NCBI RefSeq assembly: GCF_003286085.1
Contig: NW_020825322.1
Location: 434,001-498,000, forward strand
Origin: Drosophila persimilis
Lineage: Eukaryota; Arthropoda; Insecta; Diptera; Drosophilidae
DNA length: 64,000 nt
Reading direction: 5' to 3'
In this document: piece by piece, positions 23,801 to 38,174 of the stretch
Layout: every line of letters starts with the position of its first letter
Position numbering within the stretch: position 1 is the first letter of the stretch
Made by a program: the position numbers and the translations under genes
The notes under the pieces: model-generated
Told to the model about the DNA's origin: nothing
Database searches by the model: none
The model's input: the letters and a program-made list of their open reading frames with translations, nothing else

Positions 23801-26800
23801 TCTCCGCTCTGAGAACGACAAAATACTGTGAATGAGACCCAGATAGGGGAAATACTGGTGGTCGACGAGCAGCCAACGAAAGTTAAGAGAGAGCCAGCTT
23901 TCTCTTAAATTCGCCCTGGGAACAATTGCGTTGAGTAGCAAAGGACGAGGTGCTTTTCTTCCTTCAAGAAGGAGACGGAATCCTCCGCATCCTCGGGCAT
24001 AGATTGTGCGTGTGTGCTCATTAAGCATTTGCATACATTTCAACGTCGAGCGCTAACAATTGTGTAAATAAAACACATGTAGGTACATATTTTTATGATA
24101 ATTTAACAAAGAAATTTGGCACAATTTGTGCAGAGCGAACGTGTGAAGCATCTTAATCTGATCTGAAGAATATGGAAAACTGTTATTAATCGTCACATAC
24201 TATTTGAATCTGCAGCGCCCCTAAGTCACGTTCATTCGACAGCCCCGATTATGGGTATTCTTCAATTGACATTAATTCTTCATTACCACAAACCACTCCA
24301 AATACCCGAGATTCCAAGCAGCTAAAATTCGGTCTGTTGTACCGCCGTTTTGCCCACTAACTAACCCCCAAATGAAGCCTTAACTAACTTAACAGAGAGT
24401 CACCTACTTTACTGGAAGAATTAGAATGTAACTTCAGCCTGAACTAAACCGAACTGAACTTACCAGCGGCTACCAAACATTCCTATCAATCAAAAAACAT
24501 ATTGGCTAAGGCTCTGCGCTGTCCAGTGCATCCCACTCCCAGCTCAGAGCTGGCAGCCACCCACCCACTGCAACCTTGGAGGATAAGTTGTTGACATTCT
24601 CCGCACATCCGCACATCCGCAGCTCCAGCTCCAATCTGGGCATCGACTGCAGCTCCTCTGGCGTCGTGACTGGACGATGACTGGACTCTGATTCGTTGCT
24701 ACTTATCTACTCATTGTATGTGCACGCTTCGCTTGATGTTGAGGCACTAAGCTGTCAATGTCGCGTTTACGGAGGCACGGCCATAGGAAGCGACAGAGGG
24801 ATAGAAGGCGAGAGCGGGTGTCACACATAGAGTGGGTGTCCTTGCTTTGTGTGGTCTTGGAGTAGCCACATTAGAGGCACGTTTGGAGCCAATTGCCGCA
24901 TAAAACGAAGAAAATCACTGAAAACAACTGACAGCGAAAGTGAGAGTAAAAGGGAAGACTGAACTGAAAGGCAGGCAACATCAAATAAGGATGATTTAGT
25001 CAAGTAATCCGACTATACGATACCCCGAACTCAGCAAACAATCGAATGTTTAACTTAATGTTTAGTTTTGTAGATCGGCGAAGCAGATGTGCACACTATG
25101 GATCTAGTTATCATAAAGAGCAGACAGATAGGATAGCTCAAAGGTGGGATAGGTGTTCACGCATACATTCAAATGTGCTAGAACTTCAATAATTCATTCA
25201 TTTGTTTGCTTTCTACCGACCAAGCGGAACTATTCCTTGTGCAGAAAAGTATATCCTTTAGTTCGCAAATTTCTGATCAGAAAAAGCACTGCAGTATAAA
25301 TGGAAGGTATGTAAGCAGCAGATGGGCCATGGGATGGGAATGGAAAGTAGGCGAAATTTAGAAGGGAAGCCGCTTAGTCGCTTGAGTCTCCCAGAGATGT
25401 TCGGGAATTACCTGCGAAAGTGACATATAGATTTCATAAAAATTATTATAAAATTCGATGCATTCTTTGGAGTGTCGCTCGCTTCTTTAGCCACCCTTCG
25501 ATGCGCGCTTATCAGGCTTATAAAAGCTTTTACCTTTCAATTTCCGCTCCACGGAAGAAAGCCTTTCCATCCATTAGCCTGTGGCCAACGAGGCAAGAGC
25601 ACACTGTGACATGCCGCAAAAATAGGCGCAACATTTGTTACAGTACTCAAATAGTTAAGAGCTTATCGAAGACCCATTTTTAGTACTTCTGATATCCAAG
25701 GACGATTCAGGATACTGGTATTCAACTATTTGTGCCTTCATAGAAGTTTTCGGTGGTATGTCCAATTGCTTACCAAAAAATGATTGAACACACAAGAACA
25801 AGGAATTCCCCAACCGAATAGTTCGTTCAACTGGCAATCGCTGGACGTGGCCATGTCCTGGGGAGCATAAACCAAATGAGCAAAGCTTTTAGCTGTTAGC
25901 TGTTAGCTGTTAACTGGTCCCGTTGCGGCAGCCGATACCACAGGGTCACCACCAATACCACCAGCAGTGGGTCAACTCAAAGTGAATGCCTCTCTTTTTT
26001 GGCGGCTGACAAGGGGTGGGAGAGGGGGAGGGGTCACCCGCCGCCATTGGCAATTATTTTGAAACAAATTGTCAATAAATGAAACAGAACTTTTAGATTG
26101 CTTTCGGCTTTGTTCTTGCTCTCCGCTCGGCATACATATAGATTTGTCTTTAGTTTAAGCCGTCGTCTTTGGGGCGCCATCTCATTTACATAGACAAAAG
26201 CCTCCGATGGATCTCAGACTTCGCTGAGGGACTCCCTCTCCCTCTCCGCTAGGGTCCTCTCAGGTTAAGGTCCAGCCCGTAACAGCTGCGTCATCGCGTT
26301 AATGGCTCACTGCTGCCGCTGCCGCTGCCACAGCCGCTGCGGCAGTCCTTGTTGTCCCTGCTCCTGGCTACACTCTGGGGCGTATGATTAACTTAACCTT
26401 TATTGCCGTCCAAATTAATTCGATTTACGCTTTATGGTTTTAGTTAATTTGCCAAGTTTAGCACAGCGCCGCCCCCACCCCCCCCAACACTCGCTGGCAT
26501 TGTGTTCTTTTTTCGATTTAATTTGATTACTTTGCAAATGTCACTTCACCCCGAAGAGTGAGTGTTGGAAAAACAACAGGCTGTTACTCGCCCAAATGCT
26601 GCTTAATCGGAATAGCTGTTGATTGGCAGACTTTTTCTGCCTGAAAGATCATTCGACAGACGATTGACTGACAACTGGCGAAGATTCCATTTTCATTGGC
26701 GAATATCGTCTAAAATTACGATTATCCCAAAGACTGCCATGCAACTGCTGACTCGTTTAATAAGTACTTACGGGACAGGGAGCGGCGTTGCAGATGCAGT

Positions 26801-29800
26801 GTGATCGCCCACCATATCTCCCCCATTACCCCCTCTCTCTGTCTATCATTCTCTCTGTTCCAAATGCCATAACTTTGTTCACTTGGCAGCGCATCAGTAA
26901 AAGTTGGGCCAAAGCAAAAGTTGCAAAAAGCCTGCACTCCACATTCCCTTCAGCTCTTGGGCGGCCACCAAAGCCACCTTCATTTCCCCCACTTTATGCG
27001 TCTGTGTGCCTCGGCCATATGTCAATTTAGCTAATATTGTCGACGTTTATGATGAATTTATGTGCTGCGCTTTTGTCTCACAATCGGAGCCGCGGAGCCC
27101 CGAAAGCAATAGCATGGAAGGCCCGGGCCCAGGGGGATCCAAGGGGAGCTAAGAGGAGCCCAAGAGCCCGCCGATGGCAAACAAAGCCATTAAAAAGCCA
27201 GCACAACAAAATTACAACCTTAAATGTTTATAAGCAGCCAGAGAGCACACCAGAACACAGAACACCATCACCAATAGCGCACAACAACGACAGTGAAACT
27301 CAATTTGTACTTAAGCCAGTTCAGACAAGTCTCAAAAGGCAACAGCATCCACAGAGCGGAGCGGGAGGGGCTAAGACACATAACCAAGAACTAAACAACT
27401 TTTTGACAGCACATTGGCACTTGAACTTCAAACTCAGTGGGGAGAGAGAGAGCTAGCAGCGGACGGATGGAGGCAGAGAGTGTTGGATGGTTGGGGGGCA
27501 AGGGAATCACACACTCTCTTTCACTCAATTTGCCTACAGGGCAGCAGCAGGAAAGAGTCAATGGGAAACGGATATGGCGGGACAAATAGCGGGTGACGAG
27601 TAACGAGTAACGGTAATCGATACCGTTTAATTAGCATCGCTTAATGACAGTGAAACGACTACAAGTTAGAGATGGGCAGCAAACGATAAATGGCCTTTGA
27701 TGATACGAGTATGATGAATAAAGGATTGACGTGGAATGGAACTGGAACTGGAACACTCAACGGGTGGAATGTGGATCGGGAAACTAAATAACACACAGAA
27801 TATAAGCAACACCTAGCATTCAGATGGGAACGAAAGGGAAAATGAAAGTGTGACAGGTACGGATTATGGCCAACAACAAAACGGCTATAATAAGCCACAA
27901 TTTCGTACAGTTGACTGGCTAACCAGATTTATAAACTTCCTGGCCGCACAAGTGAGACACAAGTTTTCTGTGATTTTGAATTCCAATTCGGAGCCCAGAC
28001 CACGACCCAAACCCGAGACCAGACACACACTATGCCACGTCTATTGTCGGTTATCCCATCAATGTCATCATCATCATCATCATTGGCACCAGTTAGGTAC
28101 CAAAACCTCTCCTCTCCCCTCCTCTCGCCTCCGCCCATCGTTTTGGGGCTCTTGGGGCATCTTCATCGTGTGCTCAGCAAATATTTGCCGAGGTAAATGG
28201 CTGTAATTTAATCTTCAAATTTGTTTCAATACAATTTTTTTGTTCTTTTTTTTTGGTTTTGTTTTGCTTGTCCCTCGACCTTCTTCCAGTTTTGGGTCAC
28301 TCTATTTATATATACATATTTATATAGTTACACGAGTATATGTGTGTGGTTTCATACCAGCTTTAAATGTATTGTGCTTTCTTTTTGGTTTCCGTTGCCG
28401 GTCAGACACATTTATAAATAAATAGGTTGTGTGTGTAGTCCATGGCGGATGCGTAATGCAATTTCAATTGATTGAATAAGAGAACGGGAACTCCGCCCAC
28501 TCCGACTTTTTCGTTGGATTAAACTGTCGCGACAGTCGGTATCGATTAACGAGGTGTTTCACTAGAAAAGGTACAAGAAAAGGAAGTCAACTGATGCACA
28601 ATTGGAGTGGTCGGAGTCTAGGAGTCTTTTGCGCCTAGGAGACTCATTCAGTGGCAAACCGCTACGTTGAGACTGGGGCCATGGGGCCAGTCGGCTGCTT
28701 AAAGCCCTTCCGCGTCTGCCTTATAAATATGGCCGTGATAGCAACACCCACGAGGCCCGAGCACCCAGAGCCAGGCTGTACGAGATGAGAGCGGGTTACG
28801 TGTAATGTGAAAGCACAAAGCACTCCACTCACCGACTCACAAAACAAATAACTAAATTATGTTCTTAAACGCATTAAAAGGCATTCACTCGCGGTAAGAT
28901 TTAAAGCTGATTAGAGAGCCAATTAAACGATTGTTTTGTCAAAAAAAAAGGGGAGCACAAAACACTACGAAAGAGAAGGAACGAAAAAATGTAGTAAAAT
29001 ATTCCTTGTTTTGCTTCATATTATGGCATTATGCCACAACTCCCAGCGCCATTATGTGATATATTTATACCACTTCAGTTTTCCACAACGTATACTTGAT
29101 TTCTGACCTCTCAAAAGTATAGCATACTTTTCAGCGTGTTCCTTCCCTGCATAGGTAGGGTATTCAGGTGTTCTTGCAATAATGTCCAGTATTTTCGTTT
29201 GTTCTATTTACCATTCCATGCATTTAAAGAGACAAGGGACAAGGCTTAGACGAAGGCCACTAGGGTCCTGTAAATGTCGTAGTCGATTTGTTAGTGCGCA
29301 CCGCAAAGGGAGGTGATAGGGGAAAGAAGACATCTGACAGAGGGCGGTAATAGTAGAGGGGATATGTTGAGGTTTCCTGTGCGTTGTCTGTCTTTCACGC
29401 TTGTTTTGCCATTCGAAGGAAAATACGCGTAAAATGATCGGAAAATCTACTGCTAACAACAAACACAAAACATCTTTTATCACTCTTCTCTCTCTCTCTC
29501 TCTCTCTCTGTCTGTCTGTCTATGCCTATACAGATACTACACATAGACTCGTAGAGGCATCCACAAAATGCTTCTGTAGGCAGCCACAAAACGTAGAAGA
29601 AAAGGACGAAGCAGACGCCTGGAATCGGTAGAAGAGCGGGCCTGAGAATGAAGCAAAGTGTCAAATTTCATTTTATTCTTACCCCGCCCCTTCCTCTCTC
29701 ACTCGCACTCCATCATTCCCTCTCATTCTTATACGGCATACATCAGATTTTGCCAGCCACCTATTTGTCAACATATCTTTGGCGTCTCTAATTTCCGCTC

Positions 29801-32800
29801 CGCCTCTCATTTTCCAGCTGATTTTCATTTCTGGAATATTTTCAGCAATTTGTTGAATTTTTTAGTTGCTGTTTTTTTTGGCAGCATTTACGCGTTAATG
29901 CTTTAAGTGTGCGCGTAATTAATTTCATGCGTGTGTGCCCCGGGGCTCGAGCGCGGGAATGGATTCCCCACAACACTTGGTGGCACTTCTTCTTCTGACC
30001 GGCTCGCACTTTATCATCATTAATTTTACAGTTAAACGAAAGCGTTGAAATTGCATTTCACTCGACTCTTCTCCCTCACTCCTTCGATCTCACCGCCGTT
30101 TGAATCTTATTTAATCATCCGCACATATTGTACTACGGGTCGTATGCGCAATATAATATCACGAAAGCTGTTTGCTTTACACCCACTGTGTCAACTGTGC
30201 GTACAGTGGAGTACATGTGTTTACAAAAGAACCAAATGCTAAGAACGCTAAGAAATTGGTATATATATATAAATTGATATTTTTTATATTTATAATAGGC
30301 AATTAAAGGTGCAATGACAGGTGCTTAAAGTGGCATATTGAACAGCAAACGATGTGGAATTTGAAAGGAGTTTTCTTCGATAAGTGTTTCCAAATGAAAT
30401 GTTACTTTTTTGCCCACATCTCAGCCTTCTTTCAGGACTGACCCGCCGTGGAATCCGTATAAAGTATGCAGAGAAATGCTGCGGATCCTGTTCCACCGTA
30501 TCACTCAGCAGTGGTTCTCGGCCCCTAGCTCCTTGCAACCACTGCCCCCAACCCAACCCAACCCAAGCCTACTGCTTTCGCCGACTCTCTCTCATTAATG
30601 TGCGCCGTGTGCGCTTCAAATTAGGCACGCAAAGCGCTGCCATTAAAAACGAGAGCAGCACAAAAAAAAAACCAAGAGAGAGAGAGAGAGAGGGACGACA
30701 GCAAGCAAGGGAAACAACAAACGAAAGGAAAGGAACGCGTAAAAAAAGAAAAACTGAAAAACGAATCTGTCGCATAATTACAAAAAAATGTGTCAGACAC
30801 GGCCGTGCCAACGCGGGGCTCTTCGGCTTTTATGTGCAAGCGTCTAGACAGGGCAACAGGGCCAGGACCAGACCAGGCCAAGACGAAACCAGCTGATGGA
30901 TGAATGGAGCCAGGAGTAGGGACAGAGACAGAGACAGGGACAGGGAGGACCCATATGTCAAAGCAAAACGGCTGCCAATCTTTTCGGCTGTAATTGTTGC
31001 TGCTGATGATGGTACAAAATCAATATTTATCATTGTTGGCAATACTCGGTGGCCTGTGAGCCTGAGCGTATGTGAGAGAGCTTTGTCGTAAATTCCATAG
31101 ACAATTTTCGCAGCCAGCGGAGCCGCCACGTTTTTCCATGACGCGAGTAATTGCCACAGAGATCGAAGCATCTACCTTCACCTCTACGAGAATTTATGCC
31201 GGTCTTCATGCTAGATCAAAGGAGTCTCGGGTAATTGCCTAAAAGCATAACTCAATACACTTAACTATCGTACACGTATCCGGAGTAATGTGTGCTGTTT
31301 CTGTTAAAGAGATAGCCAGCTGATATCAGGAAAATCATTCTGGAATAACAGAAACTTTTAGATTTATTTGTGTAGAATTTTTGTGCATTTATCTGTAGAT
31401 ATTTTCCTGTAATTGGTCAGACCTTTTGCTGCTGAAATTTACGAAAATATTTAAGTCTGAGAAACCTTTTGTAAAATGTGGCAGCATGAGTGCAATGTTC
31501 TACGTATACGTCATAAAATAAGTACCCGACACCGACACCGACACCAAAACGCTGCAATCAAAAGTTGTGATTGGGCTTCGATTGATTGCAGCTGTAAAAC
31601 CGAAGTCTGACCAAGTTTTGCTCAACATTTAATGGCTCAGAGGAAGACAAAGATGATGGGTCAGCAACAGCAACAGCAGCAGCAATAGCAACAACAAGTT
31701 GGCCAAAAAGTAATTTGGCCATTCAGTTTTTTCTTTGCTGTTTTATACTGTCGTTTTTCTGTGTTGTCTAGCAAGGACGGACGGTAGCATTGATTTAAAT
31801 TGGCCATTTCATTGCTTCATTATTTGCCCGGAGAGCGGAGATACTCAACTTGATTGTTTGTTTTTTGGATCCTCCACACCAGTCGTATCCCTGTTCCAAC
31901 GAGTATTATTGTTGCTGCCGAGTACGAGTATTTATCTCAGTTTTTTTACAGCTCCCTCCCTCACAGTCGATTGTGTCCAAGTGGATTTGCCGAAGGATTT
32001 GTGGAACTGCTCTGCGTGGAATGGGCTCCTGTGGCGTGGGGTGTGAGTGGCCATTGACAGGTTAACCTTTGGATAGAGGACTGGGGGACTGGGGGTCCAA
32101 AATAACCTGATTACACTGGCAACGAAAGCAAAATTGAGTATAATTTCTTTGGGGCCCGAGCAGAGCTCTTTCTTATTCCAATTTTTTTCCCCCGTTTTTC
32201 CGTAAATTATGCAAATCGAGGCAACATAAAAGCGCAGACCCAGTGCAGGGGTTTGATGCTGCTGCTGTTACTCCCCAAGAAAAGGAACAACATACGATCC
32301 GTAGGTCAGCGACTTCCTCTAGTAGCAGCAGCCATCACCAGCAGTCCCCCACTCGTCTGAAGTTTGTCTACAAATGTGGATTTACTTAATCAAGTATTTA
32401 TGTTGGCCTACAAAAGTTAAAATTATGTGGTGCCCACGTCCACGTCCAAGTCTCCAGCGTCGTCTGCGCTGACGGCATAAAAGACAAATAAAAAAGGAAA
32501 TATCCCAGCAACAGCAAAAAGAAAGAGGAATTCAATGGATACGTAGATTAAATTCCGACATTGGGATACCCCCTAATACTAATATCTATTAACTAATGGA
32601 TGCCACAAGTACTTTTATATCATCTTATTCTGATGTATGTATGTATATATTTCTGGATGCTTGAGCCTATTATTATTTGAATCTTTAACCTGATTAATAA
32701 ATAACAATACAATAAAATGCAATACCTCAGACGTCTGTGGATCAGCGCTTAAGGACCTTTCGCCTGATCCAGCATACCCTGTGAGCCACGGAGTACCGGG

Positions 32801-33330
32801 TAGAAAATATGTATATCGTCTACCAGTCAGCGGTGGCGGCTCAACCGAGAACTCCTCAAGGCCGCCAACAAAATTGAAAACTTTTTTAATACCCATGGCC
32901 GTCGTCGGGGCTGCAGTCAAAAGGAGCCATCGACAATGGCAAATGTGTCAGGACTCGAATTAGAATTAGAATTAGTGCGAAAAAAGGCCCCAAAAGCATT
33001 TTTGTGTGTGGCCAATAGGCAGGGCTTTTGCTTTTTGGCCAACTGTTTCTGTTTAAATTTAGAATTAGTTCAACTTCTTGCAAGGCCCTCGGGAGTAGCC
33101 CTTTGTTTCTGTGTAGCTCATTGGCCTGGAAAGATGCATTAGCCGATGCCTCTGTGCATCTATCAATGCTATTGTTCCATTGAATAATTGAAGCTTTTCA
33201 ATCTTATTTAATTAAGCATCCCACAGAAGGCAGCCACGGATGCGTAGATGGATGGATAGAGGCGATGGCGATACCATTGGTCTGCTGAGCACAGACAAGG
33301 CAATAAAGCCCAAACTGCGTCTGGCAATAG

Positions 33331-33390
33331 GGACGGGGATTGGGATGGGGATGGGGATGGGGATGGGGATGGGGATAGGGATGGGCCGGG
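33331..33390 (+). repeat. GGGGAT hexamer repeat, potential G-quadruplex
   Basis: At least seven runs of three or four G are spaced by AT or ATT over 60 bases on the + strand. This meets the simple sequence requirement for an intramolecular G-quadruplex. Function is unknown. Confidence 0.85.
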
Positions 33391-35779
33391 ATTAGGCCGC
33401 CACACTGCACTGTTTGCTTTGATTTGGCCTCAACCGGTGGTCCTACTCCTATTCGTATTCCTCGATAAGGACCAGAACTAAAGTGAATTGAATTTGGATT
33501 AAATCGAACGCATGTGCGTGGCCTGGCTTTCGAGAGGGACTCTGTCCTGCCTGTGTGTGCGAGCGCCTGATAAGCATTCGTTGAACAATGAAATTTCATT
33601 TTCCAAGAAATGAGCTAGGTCCGTATACTGTACTGCAGAATTCAGCTCTCTGGCAGGACCAGGACCCTTTTGCGACCACTGTTCAAAGTACAAATTGCTA
33701 GTACGTTCTCAGAAAAGTAAAGCGCACTTGGCTCCAGTCTGTGGCCCACTCCAATGAAAAGGCTCTCGGACTACAATTAAAAAGCAAATTTCCCCAACAG
33801 GCAAATGCTCTTTGTTGGTCCAGGTCACGCCTCGCCTCGTGTCACATCAATGTCCAAGTGGCACCAACGCAACTCCCCACTCATCACCTACATATGAGCG
33901 TTCTCGCACTCGTGTGCCTCTCTCTGTGCCATTCGTAGATGTCCATACCAAAGATGGGCATGGCCTTCAAAAGCTAACTTTAAGAGCATGTTCTTATATG
34001 TACAGAAATACGGGTAGGTCACATGGATTTCTATAGAAAATCCCTCACTGATCAGTTGTATTGATGCGGCCGGCGTGTCCCGCGGCCATCTCTAATCCAG
34101 ACCCCTATGCCAGGGCCACAGCACACGCGTTTGTCGGTAAACTAGGCAAGTGTGTCTTGGTCCTGGTCCTGGTCCTGGTCTATGATTGATTTGCATAATT
34201 GCCAGACTAGGCAACAAGGTAAAGTGGATTAAAGCCACCGAGCACACAAACCCTACACCCCTGAACATGCTTCGAATTCGTACAGACCCCAAAACGCCAT
34301 AGTCCAGGGCCACGACAATGCATATATTGGGACTTGGACTGACTGAATGATAGATTGGTTGATAGAGAAATAAATAAACTGTAAGCTGAGATTGGTGAAA
34401 AACAACAAATACATTTTTTTAAAGCATATGTAGGTCGTTAGACGATAGGAAAATTGATTAATACATTAAATAAAACTGTGTGCTTTAGAAATCAAGATGA
34501 AAGGGCTCTTAAAACAGCAATAACCGGAAGTTTTACCTTCGAATCATCGACAGATAAAAGTTCTATTTGTAAGTATCTTCGTAAAGTCGTTCTTGATTTA
34601 TGAGTTAAAGGGCTATAGAATAGGGCCCACTTGGCTCTGGGTTGCTTGAAAATAGAGCCTTCCTAAATACTAGAAAATAACTCAACGTCTGCATTCCTCA
34701 GTCCAGAATAATCCGAGTCCAGTGGAAATCACTCGATCACCAGAATCCTTGGCTGTCCGATGTAATGAAGTGCATAATCTACAAACGATTACAGTTCTGG
34801 CACCCATTATTGCTCGTCTGGTAATCACAATTTGTTGCCAGTAATAGCCTGAACAATATGTGTCTGTCTATCCGTCTGTCTTGCTGTCTGTCTGTAGTAC
34901 TGCTTAAGCTCAATAAAGATGTGCATATTTTTTAGACAATTACCAAAAGTTGGCAAATCTCTCTCTCGCATACATTCTGCTGTTGCTTTTGCTTTTGCTG
35001 CTGATGTAACGCAACGTATGGCAAAAAGGGAATTACGATGTCGTTAATATAATTTCAGGGTTTTTGTACGGCTAAACAACCATTTCCAGCCCTCCGACAC
35101 TCCGACACTCCACTACACGCATGCTAAATCAATTACCAGGAGGTAGAGGCGGCGGCAGTTATCCTTGATGTTCATGCTAGTGTCTGTCTGCCTCTGAGGG
35201 GGCACCTGTGGCATTGTCTGGCTCTGGCTGTGGCCATAGCTGGGGGTGGTCCCGGGTGGCAGCGGTAGGCAGCCAAAGCTGGCAGACAGTTTGAAACAAT
35301 TTGCACCGCCGCAGCCCCATGGCCCATGGGGGCCTACGCACAGACAACATCGACAACCGACAGCAAAGTCTCCATAAAGTAAACCAAAAGCAGAGTAACG
35401 CAGCAGCTAAGGAAAACTGAATTAAAAATATTTCGTTTTGTTTCGTTTCGCCAAAGGCCCGCCAGAGATCCTTTTAAAAAAGTTTGCCCAACTAATTGTG
35501 GCCCACAAATCAAATGGCGGCCGAAACCGCATTAGGCCAACAAACAAGAAAAGGGCCAACAATAGCAAGGACTAATTAGAACGATAGCAAAAGAGCGGCA
35601 AGCGACAAAGAAACAAGAGAGTGGGTCTTCTGTTCCTTGGGGATCCTTCCAGATTTATCAATCCGGTATATGCCAGCTTTATGGTACACATTCTCGTATG
35701 TATAACAATTTTATTTCATCAACACTGCCATTTCGATCAATTTCTATCTCCTTATTTTGATCTCCTTATAACCTTATAC

Positions 35780-36125
35780 CAGATACTCAAAATTAGTTCG
35801 ATTTTTGGTGAACATGGATGTGTGTAACGACCCCATAAAGTATGTCTATACTTGATCAGCATCAATAGCCGAGTCGATTGAGCCTTGTCTGTCCGTCCCT
35901 ATGAGCGCCTGGTGATCAACGACTATAAGAGCTAGAGCAACGACATTTTGTATCCAGACTTCTGTGATATGTCACTGTTAGAAGTGTATTTCAAAATTTC
36001 GCCCCACCCCCCTTCCGCCACCACAAAAAACGACAATCTGTGGCATACACAATTTTGAAGATACGGGAAAATTAAAAACGCACAAGCATAGATCATGACC
36101 AAATGTACCAGATTGCCGAATTTTG
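35780..36125 (+). mobile_element. DINE-1/INE-1 (ISY)-like fragment
   Basis: The sequence runs through landmarks I associate with the Drosophila DINE-1/INE-1 Helitron-like family: GATACTCAAAATTAG, GGATGTGTGTAACG, ACCCCATAAAGTAT, CATCAATAGCCGAGTCGATTG, CTATAAGAGCTAGAGCAACG and TTTCAAAATTTCGCCCC. It is diverged and lacks clear ends. Family assignment is from memory of the consensus. Confidence 0.6.
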
Positions 36126-36685
36126 ATCAGATTGGATTATTATTATAGAAGAGATATATAATCTCTGAAAGGCTCTGAAAAGATATACCATATTCTGCAG
36201 TTAACGTTGCACATCTCTCCAACTGGTTTTGGGCAAACAAAGACTCGTGTTCCTTCGACACGAAACCGTAGGGCATCATTCCCAGCGGACAGTCAGCCTC
36301 CGTGGGAGCGTTGGGCATGCAAAGCCGGCAGGGCATATGGTAGAAAAGAGAGACTGGAAGTATTGTTCAGTCAACAATACAGCCAACAATGGCAACGGCA
36401 AACCAAACAAGGAACCGCGGCGGAGGGACCGAACATTTTATCTGGATGGAAGTGATGTGGTCCCATCTGCATGTGACCCAGTAGGATGTTGGTATTGCAG
36501 ATGCATCAAGCGCCATGTAAATGAGTTTTTATATAGCGCTCATCTGCATTGGGACGGTCAATCAGCACCCAACTCCTTTTGCGCGGCGAAACAATAAAAA
36601 AGAGGGAAAAGCCAATACCCAGTACTCGCAAGGAGTGGAAGGACCTACTGCTTTCAACAGACAGAAGAAAGCATATCTGAATATA

Positions 36686-36987
36686 CAGTGCCGCTCAACT
36701 GAATAGATTCAACAATTTTCAAAAGTCAAACCGCTATATCTTTTTAACCAACACGACGTCGTGCCACTCCTTGTTCCATGTCATATGTTCCTTTTTTGTA
36801 ATGTTTTTGAAAAAATAAATAAATATCCTTTACAAACATGTCCCTGAAACCACAAACTTTCTTGCTATATTAACAATGAATCAATCTATGCAAAAAAAAT
36901 GATTTCATATAAATCGGTAAGTTGGTTAAAAAGATATAGCGGTTTGACTTTTGAAAATTATTGAACCTATTCAGTTGAGCTGCACTG
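36686..36987. mobile_element. Tc1-type MITE, 302 bp, with TA target duplications
   Basis: The left end begins CAGTGCCGCTCAACTGAATAG and the right end is its complement (CTATTCAGTTGAGCTGCACTG). The inverted repeats extend about 68 bases each, including the shared block that reads AAACCGCTATATCTTTTTAACC on the left. TA dinucleotides flank both ends (36684-36685 and 36988-36989), as expected for the Tc1/mariner superfamily. The interior is AT-rich and has no transposase frame, so it is a non-autonomous foldback. Confidence 0.88.
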
Positions 36988-37959
36988 TACATATACCCGT
37001 ATAAATACATGTCTTTTCTTTCAAAAATATTGCATTTTTAATTTTAAAAAAGGCAGGAGTCTCTTAGCGGAGGGTATGCCGCAGTTCAAAAACAAAATTA
37101 AAATACTTTTGTTGCTCCTTTTTTCCAATGGACCTCCTTTAAACCGATTACAGCTGTAATTAATGCTTACTGTTCGCTAGTCGGTTTTCCGGCATCAATC
37201 TGCCACAATCTGATGCAGTTACAACTCGATTTTAAGCAAAAATATTAGTACCATAGATTTGTGCAACACATGAATACGACACAGCAAATGGTTTTTTGAT
37301 CACTTGAATAAAAAGCAGAAGAGAAAATATTCCTGGGGAGCAGAGCTTGTATAATTACGAGTATGTATGCTCATATGTTGACTATAGGAGTCCAGAATCA
37401 TAAAAGAATATGGTGTCCCATTCACATGTCGCTCAACGCACATGCGACTGTGCATTCCTCATTGCTTGTGGCGACTCCCAGGGCTTACAGATTACAATCT
37501 TTACGGTGTCCTCGGGTCTTCCTTTCTCTTGTGTCGGAAGGGTTGCTGCTCATTCCCCATTTTTGATGAATCAAATTCGTCGACTGCAACTGCTTTTACA
37601 AAGGAGGCAACTCCTCCTACCACCCGTCTAACAATTGAAGTGTTATATCTTCATGCCCAAGTCATTGAAATCTTGGCGTTGATGGGGGTCCGCTCAAAAA
37701 GATATTATACAATAATATGAATGGACGCCAAATTGTGGATGGCAGTGCTCTGAGCTGGTCACATCATAAAGATGAAAATTAACCCACAGCAAAATCAGGA
37801 TGGGTCCATTTTTTCTTCCATCCTGTTCCAAAAAGATGGACTTGGCTCCCTAACGGTAAAGTCGCGACATATTGATTTTGGGATACAAAAACGTATCGCT
37901 CGTACACAAGCTCGCTTGCCAGATCGTTTCCCTGCAGTACCAACAGTGAGCGACGAATG

Positions 37960-38170
37960 TCATATCTATCCGGTTGCGGAATCTGGATCAGATCGCATAA
38001 TTTGTATAGCCAAAAGCAACAAATCAATCAGACTGATTTTCTGTCTCTCTCGCACGCACTCTTTGTGGTGTCGTTTAATATTAGCGGCGTCTGCCGGAGG
38101 AGAGCCATACTGACTAAGTATTGGGTATGTAGAGTATGTAAGTATGTATGTATGTATGTATGTATGTAAG
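37960..38170 (+). mobile_element. DINE-1-like 3' fragment with ATGT microsatellite
   Basis: The run GATCGCATAATTTGTATAGCC, then CTGTCTCTCTCGCACGCAC, TTAGCGGCGTCTGCCGGAGG and AGAGCCATACTGACTAAG resembles the 3' part of DINE-1/INE-1 elements. It ends in GTAT/ATGT repeats at about 38140-38170, directly against the LTR-like segment. An inverted copy lies at 43052-43185. Confidence 0.55.
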
Positions 38171-38174
38171 TAAA

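Larger units (their letters stand above)
21430..35779. other. Long gene-poor interval
   Basis: About 14 kb shows no open frame with splice context or family resemblance. It contains microsatellites (TC run at about 29479-29510, GA run at about 30675-30692, CTGGTC repeats near 34160, CAG/CAA near 31665-31695), the degenerate minisatellite at 23388-23800 and the G-run repeat at 33331-33390. It may hold enhancers or untranslated exons of a neighbouring gene; none can be placed by eye. Confidence 0.45.

Noticed and set aside
27037-27456. 139-codon + strand frame
   Set aside because: It is Pro/Ala/Lys-rich from simple AAC/CAG-like sequence, with no homology recognised and no splice partners.
36127-36336. 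Short - strand frame with Cys/Met-rich sequence
   Set aside because: It reads as faintly coding but is only 69 codons, overlaps repeat-rich DNA and has no partner exon.
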